Source of the DNA: Setoptus koraiensis
Taxonomy: Eukaryota > Arthropoda
Reading direction: 5' to 3'
Assembly (NCBI GenBank): GCA_048013815.1
Contig: CM106585.1
Location: 11,036,001-11,100,000, forward strand
Length of the DNA: 64,000 nt
Shown here: positions 35,966-46,716 of the stretch, in pieces
Layout of the letters: every line of letters begins with the position of its first letter
Position numbering within the stretch: position 1 is the first letter of the stretch
Translations under genes and position numbers: made by a program
The notes under the pieces: generated by a model
Database searches by the model: none
The model's input: only the letters and a program-made list of their open reading frames with translations
Told to the model about the DNA's origin: nothing

Positions 35966-36060
35966 TACAGGGTGTCCCACGAAAGACCTGCATACTTCAT
36001 TCTTGAAAAACTTCAGATCCCCACCGTAGGGGGCGCTCAACTTTTTTTTTCATGAGAATA
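35966..36060 (+). repeat. mariner-like end remnant
   Basis: TA followed by CAGGGTGTCCCACGAAAG (from 35968) resembles the conserved outer end of mariner inverted repeats. No matching right end or transposase was found, so it may be a solo end or a short non-autonomous element. Confidence 0.4.
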
Positions 36061-36229
36061 TCAGTCAAAGGAAATCTGTTGACAATGATTTTATCATTGC
36101 AAGTTGCACGATAGACCCATAACACGACTAAATGAAGAATTTTCGGCGTAAAAACTTTCTGAAAAACTGAACCTCTGCGCAGAATTCAGCGAAAATGTAC
36201 CTTTGCTTACGGAAATGTTTCAAAACTTT

Positions 36230-36425
36230 TCGTGGCGCATAATTATAGAACCTCTACCAATAAATTTACCCTTACTAGCCTTCCTGCTGTTGTGCTCGAA
36301 AAACAATTTGTCTCTCGATCGACACTTGTAGTTTCTGTTTGTTTGTGCACTCAGATCCACGATTGTCGTGATCATCCATGCCTTCGTTCCAAGTGATTGT
36401 AGCCAATCCAACTGCTGTCCGTACA
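36230..36425 (-). pseudogene. Family B pseudogene fragment
   Basis: On the minus strand it matches the ITTIVxLSxQTNRNYKC region and the following FLEHNxRxA segment of the intact B gene. Both ends are lost, and frames are shifted around it. Confidence 0.8.
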
Positions 36426-36529
36426 GTTTTGAACCCGCTGAAGCATTTTCTGGGGGCGAGCTTCAAAGTTTCAGGATTTAGAGAATGATTTGCGTTCTGT
36501 GTGAACCCACCGTTCTAACGAGTCACGGT

Positions 36530-36842
36530 CGCTTAGTGCCTCGAATATCGGTTTGATATCAGCCCATATGTTACTTGGGAGAGCTCTCTTGTGTATGTGA
36601 ACCTCATTTTTTGCTTATTTGGATTTAAACTTGCACCAGCTCGATACGCCTTCTGGGTAAAACCGATGATCCGGATTCTCATCGCCAGAGGACTCGTGAT
36701 AATATATCGCCCAGATCGCTCTGTGCATTTTGTCCATGTCGTTTTTGTTCTCTCTAATGGCTCGACCATAATATGTCGTTAGCCTGTCGATGTAAGGCAA
36801 AGTCAATTTACCAGCTCCACCATAACCTTTTTGTGTTCTCAA
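36530..36842 (-). pseudogene. Family C pseudogene, strongly diverged
   Basis: The minus-strand translation keeps the spacing of the intact C protein around DRL...A...ND, SSGDEN...FYPEGVSSWC against TSGDRKKKVFYEQRSSLC. It lacks a signal peptide, and the frame is broken near 36615. The homology is read by eye and is less secure than for the A and B copies, but its position after a B copy mirrors the intact cluster. Confidence 0.55.
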
Positions 36843-39163
36843 ATCACGTAATCTCTTACCAGATTTCTAGTTCTTCTCCTTCTAGATTTCTTTTTGCTGA
36901 ATCACACATTTTACATATTGAGTTCTTTGTTAGTGTATCGACTACGAGTTGAGATCTGCCTCCAACTAGTTGAATTTTCCTTTGGCATTGGCATGTTGTG
37001 TCACCTTCAATGAATTTCTTTAGTATTTGAAGATCGATGATACCATATATGGGTTCTTCTCTTTTTGTGTATTGATTGCCTCTGAACGATTTCTTAGCTG
37101 GTTGTCTTGACCGAGATCACTTTCTATCTGAAACCATTTTGTTGAATGCTGATTACAGCATATGTATGATGATAAATAGACTAATGATTATGCTGATGAA
37201 TGGACTAATAATTATGCGGTTATTAAATTCGGTTCTTTGATGAACAAAATCTACGGTTTTGTACCAGTTTCAATGAAACAATTGCATCATCATTTTCGAA
37301 GAGAGATGAATATCTAGTTGTGATTTGCAGCAGTCAAAAAAGAGAGCTACTGATCATACAGAGTGGCGCCGGGTGAAGAAGTTTGAATAACAAAGCCATC
37401 AAACATTGTGTGTTGATCGATTCAACCAATCGTCGGTCATAGCAACAACATCACACCTGGTAAAGGTACAATTTCGGTATTTGAGCATAGAATAGATGAG
37501 AGTAGGGCTGAATTCTTGGGAGTTGAAGAGGCTTCCACCCAAAGAAGCTCTCACCACCCCCTTCCTATCTCAAGCCGGAGATGTGTTCCTCTCGCCCGCC
37601 TCTCCCCGATCACCAATTGACATTCTGGCAATCCATCAGGTCGACAAGAAGCGACTAGTGAAGTGACTCTGAATATCTACTTTTAGCAGATCAAAGAGCC
37701 TGTTCGAGATAAATTTTCGTCCGCCAGAATGAGCAAATAATCATGAATCGCATTGGTTTTCTTCGAAGATCTATGGAAGAGACTCGTGTTGGATGTATGG
37801 AGGATAACATTCGGAGAAAGACAACTCATAGTCACTCAACGTGCTCGTAGCTCTACTGATTTTCTGCCATCTACGTCATAGTTGCAACTTCAGTTCGAAA
37901 TCCATCACAAAATATCGACAAATATTGGAAAACGTCATCCATGTAAATGTCAAGCTCAGTCAAACAAAGGAGTTAAAACATTTCATTATTCAAAACAACA
38001 ACTGTCTGAAATGTTTTTTGTGCTGCAATTTTTCATGTTTTCGTGTTTCACTGGTGATAGAAACTTTTCAACGAGAGAGATTTTCAATGGTTGTTCCAGC
38101 CAGAATAACTATTTTTGGTTTAAAAATTTTTTCAAAAACATTTAGAATGTTGCCAGTCATGCTACTCATTTTCGTCAAATGATAATATCACACTCTAAAA
38201 ACAAAATTTCTCTATAGCGATTGTTCGAGCGGACATTTTTTGTCGCATATAGAAAGTGGTGAGACCACCAGACTATTCCATATCCCGACGATTCTGTTTT
38301 AATCAATGATGGGACTTATCTGGTTGAATAAGCTAAAGTAATCAACAATATCTACAACCAAATTCAGGTTAGGACGTCGGTACAACAAGGGGTCGTCTCA
38401 TTCTGGGCTGCTTTTATTTTCTGCCTTCGATTTCGAAAACAGAATATTGTTAAGCACAGTGTAGTTGCGAGGATCGTTCGCCATTTTCGTCATAGTTACA
38501 ACTACAACTCAAAATATATCGCAAAGTATCGGCAGACTAGCGGCGTTGTGCACAACAAAGCTATCAGAGATCGAAACAATCATCTATCCCTATCGTATCG
38601 GTAGAAATACCCACATTCGACTAACGATTTTCGATCATTACGTTATGTCGAATTGCGTTAAGTAACTAAAATGAATTCTTAGATGGCAACATCATCTCGG
38701 CCCCAGTTAACTTGAGGCACACCAACTAGCTAGCCGGTGCGTTCGCAATGTCACTTGTCACGCAGTATTTGCGTGTTTGCATACGCTGAAAATGCTGATC
38801 ATAGTAACCAACCCGATACAGAGAACATTCTGTGATACTATATCTACTAGCAGCACAACGAATGTTGCTCGATCTCGTTGAAGTTTGAATAGAAAGTTGA
38901 AAAAATGTTGCTGTGATCATGTCGAAATGTCTTGTGATCGAACTATTTTCGGAATCGACAAGAATAGATCCGTTTAAACCTATGAGTTTAACACTTCATA
39001 ACGTGGATCCGGAGTATGAATAGTGGTGGATCTGCCAATCAAGAAGCAGATCGAGCGAAAAGTAGTTACTACAAAGTAGTTAGTACAAATTAGTTAGTAC
39101 AAGAAAGCAACCTCATTTTTTATTATTTGAATAGTCAGTTGGGCGATAAACTAGGCAAATAAA
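36843..39163. other. Duplicated flank before the family A' gene
   Basis: No gene recognised. About 37605-38040 is the second copy of 27805-28270, and 37880-38240 resembles the family A upstream block (compare 21275-21560 and 29550-29780), although the TATA word is degraded here. A short TAGTTAGTACAA repeat lies at about 39065-39102, just before the A' gene. Confidence 0.65.
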
Positions 39164-40645
39164 ATGATGTCGAGAAGCATCCTATTAATTATATATTTGA
39201 TCTGTGTTAATTATATGTTGGTCGATGCAATAAGCAAAGAGCAATGCGTTGCTAAAGTCAAGAAACTTGATAGAGTTGAATTGTCTTCGTACTTGGCAGA
39301 CTTTTCCAGCTTGCTTAGAGAGGGAGATGTTGGAATGGTGAACAGGTGTCTTCGTAGTATTGATGGACACTCGGATCTAAAATTGGTTCAAGATGTGGTA
39401 GAGCAAGCATCAGCTTCATCTGTATGTAAACCAGAATTTGTGGATCAATTGTTGACCGTTAATAAACAATTGAAAGCTAATGCTAGTCGTGGTAAGGTAC
39501 TCAAGCGCAAGCAGACGAACCGACTACTTCCATTTTTCCGAATGTTTGCTGGTCAGGTTGTCTTAACTTGCAAAAAGTCCTTAGCGGAAAAACTGGAGTC
39601 GGCAGAAAAAGATGAAGTATTAGTGGCAAGTCTGGCCAAAATCACAGAGGTGTCGGAAGCAAGGAATGTGCCAAATGATGACAGAGAGGTTCAAAAATTG
39701 AGTGCTCCCATGAGAAAGATATTCAACCTGGCCATAAAGTATACTCCGACAGTCTTCAGCAAGGTTGAGAATATCATTCTGGCAGATTCGTTAAAACCGA
39801 CGCCAGATTCAGAGTTATCAATCCAAATGACATTCAATAGTCAACAGTCAATCGAGGAGTTCTACTCAATTAAGAAGGCTTGCAAAAAGATAGAGCAATA
39901 TGCACAAGGCTCCATCTACGCCATACCCCGACTGGCTGTCGAGGGATACTTAGCACGTGATGATACAAGTGATCTTGAAAGAAACTTGAGCGAAAATTCA
40001 CGACTTCTTAAATGGATTCAAGTCGTTCAACACTGCCAAGGTGTTCTCCTTGTCGTAGCGAATTTAGATTTAGAAAGCGATGTCGTTGATAGACTTGACA
40101 AGGAAATACTTAATGACGAACGGATTTTCATCGTCAACATCGACAAAAAACCAACTGGTGTCATCGTGAGCAATCCTACGCACACATTTGATCAATCAGA
40201 TACGTTCGACTCATTCGACAAAAATCTCAAATGTTATACCCAATCAAAAGGTTTTTCCGGTTGGTTGATGAAACATGTTGGTGCCGAGCGCTTGTTATCG
40301 AAATATCTGAAATTATCGGTCCTCGACGAATCCATTAAGCAATCCTTGATGGCTAGAGAAGAGGATCCCGAGCATGAAGTTCAATTTGGATCTACTGCTC
40401 CTATAGCCTACGGTATGGGGTATGCACATGGTACGACAATGGCTAATATGCAAGCGCATGTAGCCCATCATGCCTCATCTCATGCTCATGTGGTCCATCA
40501 ATGGGGAATAGCAATAGGATTCATCCTGGGATGCATTCTCGCTGTAACTTTGTTTTGCATGTGGGCAGCGAAATATGGAGGTGTAGGCCGAGATCACCCT
40601 GATTATGGCAAGCCAAATAAAGGTTGGATCGAATATAGAACATAA
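39164..40645 (+). CDS. Family A' protein: secreted domain plus membrane anchor, 493 aa
   Basis: A paralogue of the 21662 protein. It has a signal peptide (residues 1-22), then the same framework: C-V-A-K-VKKLD, NRCLRSIDG, SSVC, LTCKKSL, KKACKKIE, VQHC and the C-terminal NLKC..KGFSGW. Low overall identity but matching cysteines make homology convincing. Beyond the family A end it has an additional tail: an amphipathic stretch, an acidic segment, a His-rich segment (about residues 430-446), one transmembrane helix (about 448-467, GIAIGFILGCILAVTLFCMW) and a 26-residue end with GxGRDHPDYGKP. This predicts a type I plasma-membrane or granule protein. Function unknown. Pseudogene relatives are at 31700-32012 and 41520-42292. 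Confidence 0.82.
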   Translation: MMSRSILLIIYLICVNYMLVDAISKEQCVAKVKKLDRVELSSYLADFSSLLREGDVGMVNRCLRSIDGHSDLKLVQDVVEQASASSVCKPEFVDQLLTVNKQLKANASRGKVLKRKQTNRLLPFFRMFAGQVVLTCKKSLAEKLESAEKDEVLVASLAKITEVSEARNVPNDDREVQKLSAPMRKIFNLAIKYTPTVFSKVENIILADSLKPTPDSELSIQMTFNSQQSIEEFYSIKKACKKIEQYAQGSIYAIPRLAVEGYLARDDTSDLERNLSENSRLLKWIQVVQHCQGVLLVVANLDLESDVVDRLDKEILNDERIFIVNIDKKPTGVIVSNPTHTFDQSDTFDSFDKNLKCYTQSKGFSGWLMKHVGAERLLSKYLKLSVLDESIKQSLMAREEDPEHEVQFGSTAPIAYGMGYAHGTTMANMQAHVAHHASSHAHVVHQWGIAIGFILGCILAVTLFCMWAAKYGGVGRDHPDYGKPNKGWIEYRT

Positions 40646-40894
40646 TTGTTGTGACACTGTTAACAGCTAGTCAAGCACCATATCATCATTGAGTTATCCA
40701 ATTATCCGATAGTCATCCAATTTGACAGTCGCACACGGTTTCGGCAGCCATACCGGGTATGGCTGCCGAAATACAGCCATGTCTGAGCCAAACAAAATAA
40801 AGATAGAAAAGCATTGAATTCGAGCCATTTCCAGATCTCTCTACTCGCTACACTTCAATTTATTTATTTAACTTATAAATATGGTCACGAGATA
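40645..40894. repeat. Third copy of the gprs 3'-flank segment
   Basis: It matches 24883-25095 (and 19560-19768) with clearly more substitutions, then continues as 25096 onward into family B sequence. It carries an additional palindrome at about 40740-40772 (TTTCGGCAGCCATAC / GTATGGCTGCCGAAA, 3-nt loop) where the other copies read straight through. Confidence 0.88.
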
Positions 40895-41365
40895 ATGCAG
40901 AAATTATGTTTCGTTCGTCGATTATTATTTATTGTTGGAGTTGCCGAGTATATATCCGTAAACCATGCTGGCATGGGGACACCATGGTTTCGGCTTTTGT
41001 CGATTGTTCTCGGAATGATAAATTTTCTTGTGTCGGTTGCTTCTTTATTCTTTGCTCTCACAAGTTGGAGAGCTTCTTTGACAAACGTTTCCCTTAGACT
41101 AGCGCTTCTGTTGTTGTATCAATTATCATAAATCAGTAATCAATCAACGATGGGAAGACTTTTTAATGAATAAGCTCACATGTCAGAAAGGACTCCGGTG
41201 AATGTTATCATGAGACTATTTATAGATACTCCAACCGGCATTGACTTGTTCCATCGGATGAGTCAGCTCTCGAAAGCGAACAACATCGACGAGCATGACA
41301 AAATATCGACGCTTAAGTATATTGTAATGTCGACAATCCGAAATATCGACAGTACAGAATTCCAT
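40895..41365 (-). pseudogene. Family B pseudogene with its promoter region
   Basis: 40895-41130 corresponds to the 3' half of the B gene (minus strand), including the AWFPGIC-equivalent end and the LREMFVKEAL-equivalent segment. The 5' half is deleted, and 41135-41365 then matches the B upstream region, including the reversed TATAAATAG at 41216-41224. Confidence 0.85.
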
Positions 41366-41519
41366 CGCTGGACTCCATAAACTGTGTTCGATAGATAAAA
41401 CGGTCGGTACCTTTTCGGTAAGCAAGCAACTGCTTTATCTCAGTTGTAGGCTCACGACGTTCGAGATCCATGAGATATAAAGCCGAAAGAATTAAATATC
41501 CCATATTCAATCAGGACGA

Positions 41520-42292
41520 AGCTACATCTGCACCATACCCCGACCGACTGTGGAAGGATATTTGGCACGCGATGATATGAGCGATCTCGAAAAAAGCTCG
41601 AGCAAATATTTACGAGTTCTTAGCCGTTCAATATTGCCGACGTATTCTCCTTGTCCTGACCAATCGAGATTTGGATAGCGATGTTGTCGACAAACTCGAC
41701 AAGGAAATATTGAATGACGAGCGAATTTTTCCCATTCCGATCGACAGAGAATCAACTGGTGTTGTAACCTACACAGTACTTTGTGTGGTTGCTATTTAAA
41801 CAATATTACAGCTGCTTGCTACAAATGCTAGTAAATACTAATGATAACGACAACATTAGTCTGTCGCGTGGTGAGATTGTGGGTAATCCGGTGCACATAT
41901 TTGATCAGTCAGTTGCCTTCGACTCATCTGACACAGATCTGAAATGTTACACGCAATCGAAAGGTTTCTCCGGTTGGCTGTTGAAACGTGCTGGTGCCGA
42001 ACTCTTTTTGAGCCAAATATCTGAAATTATCTGTGCTCGACGAATCTATAAAACAATCATTGATGCCAAGAGAGGAAGATCCTGAGCAAGATGTCCAATT
42101 CGGATCTATATCTCCTCTGGTGTACGGTATGGTCAAGCGATGGCCCATATACCATCGCAAGCGCATGCAGCACATCATGCATCATCTCATGCTCATCTGC
42201 TACACCTATGGGGGGTGGGTGGTTGGGTTTATTTTGGGTGGAGAAATATGAAGATGTCGGCCGAGACTATCCTGATCATAGCGAGAAATAGG
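41520..42292 (+). pseudogene. Family A' pseudogene, C-terminal half
   Basis: It follows the 39164 gene from IYAIPRLAVEGYLARDD through the transmembrane region to the final GRDYPDHSEK. There are several frameshifts and stops, and an insertion of about 110 bp near 41770-41880. It includes the GFSGWLLKRAG and DESIKQSLMPREEDPEQ stretches in different frames. Confidence 0.88.
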
Positions 42293-42639
42293 ACAATATT
42301 TGAGTGTCTGTAACTGCAACTCATGAAAGAATAAATGCATTATAGTCAGCAACTGTTTCGAAATGTTCGTATGACTCCTCCTTCGATCAAGACCGAGAAT
42401 TTCTGAAGTTTCGACGATTAGCTACTGACTGTGTAACAGAACAGGGTGTTGTCCCATTACGAGTTGTTTTTATTTTGGGTATCAGATTCTCAAAAAATGA
42501 TGCCTGATTGGGAAAGTCCCGCACGTGAACCCAGAAATCTGGTTTATTTCTGTTTCTGGTTTGTTGTTCGCAAGCCACGCTCATTTTTGCGCGAAAATTT
42601 TACTTTTTATCCTCATTTCACTGTGACAATGTGCCGATA

Positions 42640-42895
42640 CATCGAAAAACCATGCTGTCATGGGGACACCATGGTTTCGACATCTCTTGATTGTAGGCCG
42701 CGCCAGTCGCCTATTTATAGATAGTCCTGCCAGCATTGACTTGTTCCATCTGACGAGTCAGCTCTCGAAAGTGAACAACAGCGACGAAATCATAATACGA
42801 GCAAAGCATCCGACAAAATATCGACACTCAAGAATACTGTACTGTCGACAGTCCGAAATATCGGCAGTGCAGAATTCCATAGTTAGACTCCACAA
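42640..42895 (-). pseudogene. Family B scrap with its upstream region
   Basis: About 42645-42700 matches the extreme 3' end of the B coding region. 42705-42895 then matches the B upstream block, with TATAAATAG on the minus strand at 42711-42719. It is a more reduced version of the 40895-41365 copy. Confidence 0.75.
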
Positions 42896-42899
42896 ACTG

Positions 42900-43692
42900 T
42901 GTCCAGACCTCTGTATCTCAACCGATAGATAAAACATAGGTACATTTCCGGTAAGCAAGCAACTGGCTTCTTGCAGTTCTAGGCTCACGTTGTTCGAGAC
43001 CTATGAGATACAGAGCCGAAAGAATTGAATATTCCATATTCGACCAACATTTTCAATTACAAGCTCATGAGATGATGTAAAGATGTGTGTTCCGTTTACC
43101 GATTTCTGGCCAATCAGCAGTTGAAGATGGTGAAAAAAAATATCGCTGAGGAGACTGCAGCGAAGCATCTGCACGTGTTGGATATTAGTTGATATAAGTG
43201 AGTTTTAGGAATAACAATTAATTAGTTACTATTTAGCATTTACTCAATAAATAAAATTGCGTTAGCAAAATATTCGCAAGTCACGCGCGGCCAACAGATG
43301 AAATCCAACACATGTGACATGTATTCCTCTTCTACTAACTATCCATTTTCGCGAGATCTCATTTATATCTGTTATCTTGTCTGATCTTATCTTATTTATC
43401 TTATCTTATTATCTTATTTATATCTGTCTATACTGGGCTAGCATGCTTGCAAACTCTTTTTCCTGAAGCAATTTATCTGATATCATCATACAATAAAATC
43501 AGCAATAAATCTTTATTTGTGTGTGGGATAGAACCTCACTTTTGAGTTGTATAATCATTCCTGCATATTTGTTATACCTGGAGATAAGCATTCATTCAAC
43601 AAGTCGATCATTTTGATAAATTGCAAATAAATCAACCAATTAACAGGCGGTAGACTCGAAAATATACAAGACAAAATTTAAAATCACTGCAT
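42900..43692. other. Intergenic, no gene seen
   Basis: AT-rich sequence with a short TTATCTTATTTATCTTATC run at about 43380-43425. It marks the right edge of the duplicated cluster. Confidence 0.6.
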
Positions 43693-44323
43693 ATGGCAGA
43701 GCAAATTGCGGCCTTGGTGGCCGCCATCTGTCTAGTAGCATCCGCTATTATGGCTCCACAGTTGGATTGTAATGATGGTAAATATGAGAGCCTCTGGATT
43801 CTATTGATAATTTGTTCCGTACTTGCGACAATAATAGCACTAAGCTATTTCATTGACATGTCAGTCGTCCTATCGGGACCTGTATTGACCATCGTGAGTG
43901 CCCATTCTGATCGATTGATTCTTCTATTTAGTTTCATGCAATACCCAGATGAACCTGCATTCTGTCATAAAATCTATATCAATTGTCATTCATCCATTTT
44001 CTTTTTTACATGCTCAGGTCAACACTTTGTATATTTTGTTTGCCGGAGCTCTTCTATGGACTATTTTATATGTAGATTTTAACGAAGTATGCGGAGGGGA
44101 AAAAATATTTTTCGATGCTGCTTTCAAATACGTTATTCTATATGTTCTTGGTGAGTAGAAAATGGCAGTTCGTAGTGCAGTTGACAGCATCATAGCAACC
44201 AATCGAGGTATGTCTTCTCATTCTTTCTTTTTACTAACGAATGCACTTTATATATTCCAAAAAATACAACTTCGCAGAAATTCTGGGAGGGCTCGCTATG
44301 GTCAGGGTGCATTCGATGCTTTA
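43693..44323 (+). CDS. Small multi-pass membrane protein, spliced (3' end uncertain)
   Basis: Exon 1 is 43693-43893 (67 codons, phase 0, donor GTGAGT). Exon 2 is 44018-44150 (acceptor TGCTCAG, donor GTGAGT, phase 1). A further intron with GTATGT at 44210 and acceptor CTTCGCAG at 44278 implies a very short exon ending at 44209 and a last exon that can read EILGGLAMVRVHSML-stop to 44323. Hydrophobic segments: IAALVAAICLVASAIM, WILLIICSVLATIIALSYFI, TLYILFAGALLWTILYV and a fourth around KYVILYVLG. Four short helices with little loop resemble MARVEL-type tetraspan proteins, but I see no decisive motif. If the exon 2 donor is not used, the protein stops at 44158. Confidence 0.5.
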
Positions 44324-44545
44324 ACAAAAATTGCACATCTACTGATGAAATCGGTTAGAATTACAACGATCACTTTCACTATCTAGAGTCGCTTTATTAG
44401 TTTGGCAAAATGAAATCACAATCAGCACCACAGTGCTGCCCAAACTACTAATCAGTTTATGGTGTACCGATGGAAGTTAACATCAAGTTCTCTGGATAGT
44501 CTGGATCTCGACAAAATTTAATATTACCATCTGTATTAATACCGC

Positions 44546-45604
44546 TTATGAGTTTCCAAACCTCAATAAAGCATCGTTGATGATGGTCGCAGCTTCCCCT
44601 GAGTTGCTCATGTGCAAAAAGTGGTCACAATAATTAATCCATTCTAGGTGGAATGTTTTACAACTGGCCTCCATTCTATCCTTGAGAAAATGAAAATCGT
44701 TTGTCAAATAGTCCTTTTTACGTGCATTGTACAAGCCTCTTTTTCCCAATAGAACCACACAGTTAAAAGTGTAACCAGTACCAACGGTCTTGGCAAATTC
44801 TACGTGATCACGATAATTCAACATGAAGCTTAATTTGGGATCATTCGTGAAATAGAACTTGTCTTTCTTTTCTGGAACTGGTTCACTACAACGAGCAAAC
44901 AAGCACATTGCATCATTCCGTTCTAAAACTGCACCGCAAAATCCTTCATGCTCATAAATAATAGCATAAAGTATATTATCTTTTGTGACCGTCGCTCTCT
45001 CTTCATTAGAACTAGATCGCTGGATCACCATGTCTATATTGAATGCTATTTGTTGCATCAAGATACTTGCTGGTAATGTTGGAGTTTTTAACAAGTCCAA
45101 CAAAATTACTTGTTCTATATCTTCAGGAAAAAAGCTCGCATACCACTCTGATAAAGCTGCACCCAATGAATGGCCCAGCAATATAAATTTATCGTCACTA
45201 TCATCCTTACTGGTATCATTTTCATTTTCGTCAATGGTTTGGTTTGGTTTCATTGGTGTCTTGGTGGGGTCATCTTCGAATTTTATCCTGGAATGACTCT
45301 TCTTATTCCAGCCTAATGAGCGCACAACGAAACGAATTGTCGAAAGGAAGAGAAAATCATTATAGGGCGCATGACTGGGTGTCCTCGACGATCTCCCATG
45401 GCCAGGTAGATCAATGGCCACGACATAAACTCCATTGGGGTGCTCAAGTAATGGTACCAACTTGTCGAAGCTTCCGGCATTGTCCGTCCATCCGTGCAAA
45501 GCCAAGATTTTTTTGCAGCCTTTTGTTTGTTTGTTCCATACCTTTGCCGCTATCACTCCGTGATCAGTTTCGATTTCAATCTCTTGGATGACGGTGTTGG
45601 ACAT
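44546..45604 (-). CDS. Alpha/beta hydrolase, serine hydrolase-like (SERHL/kraken type), 352 aa
   Basis: Single exon, ATG at 45604. The alpha/beta-hydrolase order is clear: an oxyanion motif ALHGWTDNAGSFD (about 36-47), AIDLPGHGRSS (63-73), nucleophile elbow LLGHSLGA (Ser146), and a C-terminal His in the DHFLHM segment (about 327-332). The HGWxDNAGSFD wording is typical of SERHL/kraken-type hydrolases, thought to act on small ester substrates, perhaps in peroxisomes or cytosol; no PTS1 tripeptide is present (it ends GNS). An acidic insert of about 38 residues (101-138, rich in Asp/Asn/Thr/Lys) lies between the strand after GHGRSS and the elbow. The length matches the family apart from that insert. 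Confidence 0.85.
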   Translation of the reverse strand: MSNTVIQEIEIETDHGVIAAKVWNKQTKGCKKILALHGWTDNAGSFDKLVPLLEHPNGVYVVAIDLPGHGRSSRTPSHAPYNDFLFLSTIRFVVRSLGWNKKSHSRIKFEDDPTKTPMKPNQTIDENENDTSKDDSDDKFILLGHSLGAALSEWYASFFPEDIEQVILLDLLKTPTLPASILMQQIAFNIDMVIQRSSSNEERATVTKDNILYAIIYEHEGFCGAVLERNDAMCLFARCSEPVPEKKDKFYFTNDPKLSFMLNYRDHVEFAKTVGTGYTFNCVVLLGKRGLYNARKKDYLTNDFHFLKDRMEASCKTFHLEWINYCDHFLHMSNSGEAATIINDALLRFGNS

Positions 45605-46089
45605 TGTTTAACTTTGTTAGACTGATTTGATGTAAATAGGTGATCGAGTATGCTTTGAATTTAATTTGATTCGTTCCGAACTGTGTTCCAAAAATCATTC
45701 GATGACTTTAGTTTCGATGTGGTTCATAACAAATCTGCAATTCAGGATAACTTGAGATCTTCTGTCTAAGTTACTTATCACACATAAATAATACACATAG
45801 ATAATGACGTGGGGCGGGTATTTGTTTCATACACTAAAAATGTGCCGTATAAACTGTTGAGCTCACGAAGATGAAAGAGCTCCTAAATATTTCTAGATGA
45901 GATGAATTTTTTCATCTAAAGCCTGTAAGTCCTGCCTGACTCAGACACCAAATCCGATCAAAGATCTAAACAATTTAAGCAAAAAGTTATAGCTTGAACA
46001 TAATTCGCTTAATCGGCCAATCCATGCAAGCACATCAGAAGGTTGAATTGAGATGAAAAACGATCAAACTGCACCCACTATCTACTAAT
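45605..46089. other. Intergenic, no gene seen
   Basis: AT-rich. It should include the promoter of the minus-strand hydrolase; no clear TATA box was recognised. Confidence 0.5.
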
Positions 46090-46710
46090 TTTCAGCACTT
46101 TTATCTCTAACTTTGCAATCTTTCATCAAATCTGTGAATAACTAATTGATTGATCAGCTGAGATCTGAGTTGGCTTCGCTTTTATCTCTGATCATCTACC
46201 GTATTCACCCGATTGCCTTTCGGATGCAAACATGTAATCGATGAGTAGGGACAAAGAAATCTTTCTTGTGGAGCAACAATCCTGAAAGTTAGTTAAATTA
46301 TGCCTATAGAAACTGCCACATTTTGAACTTTTAGGTTCTCGATTTTCAGAAATGGGGCATGGTTAGAGAAGTCTTTCTTAAGTGGACCTAAAAATCTGAT
46401 TTATTTCCGTTTCCGCTTTTTTCCTTGAGCAACGTATGTTTTTCAGAGAATTTCAACTTTGGGGCTCGGATTAACTATGAAGGAGAGTCGATGCAAGTTT
46501 ATTTTTTTTTCTTTCAGCTGACGCCTTTTCTGATGAACTAGTCTATAGAATGCAACAAAGAAAGAACCTAAGAAAAGTCGCACAGTTCTTGTGGAAATCA
46601 CCAAAAACTTCAGCTACCACGACTGCATTATCATAAATTCCTCTATATTGCGAAAATTTCTGCCAGAGCATGAATGGTTTCAACGATTTCTGCCAATAAA
46701 AGTGGAAAGT
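46090..46710. repeat. 0.6-kb direct repeat, left copy
   Basis: It matches 48935-49542 base for base, apart from scattered substitutions and small indels (for example an extra TATTCACCCGA near 46200). Each copy ends in a short open frame with EITKNFSYHDCIIINSSILRK-like coding potential (MKITKNF in the right copy), which may be a gene scrap. The two copies bracket the F-box gene. Confidence 0.93.
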
Positions 46711-46716
46711 TTCACC

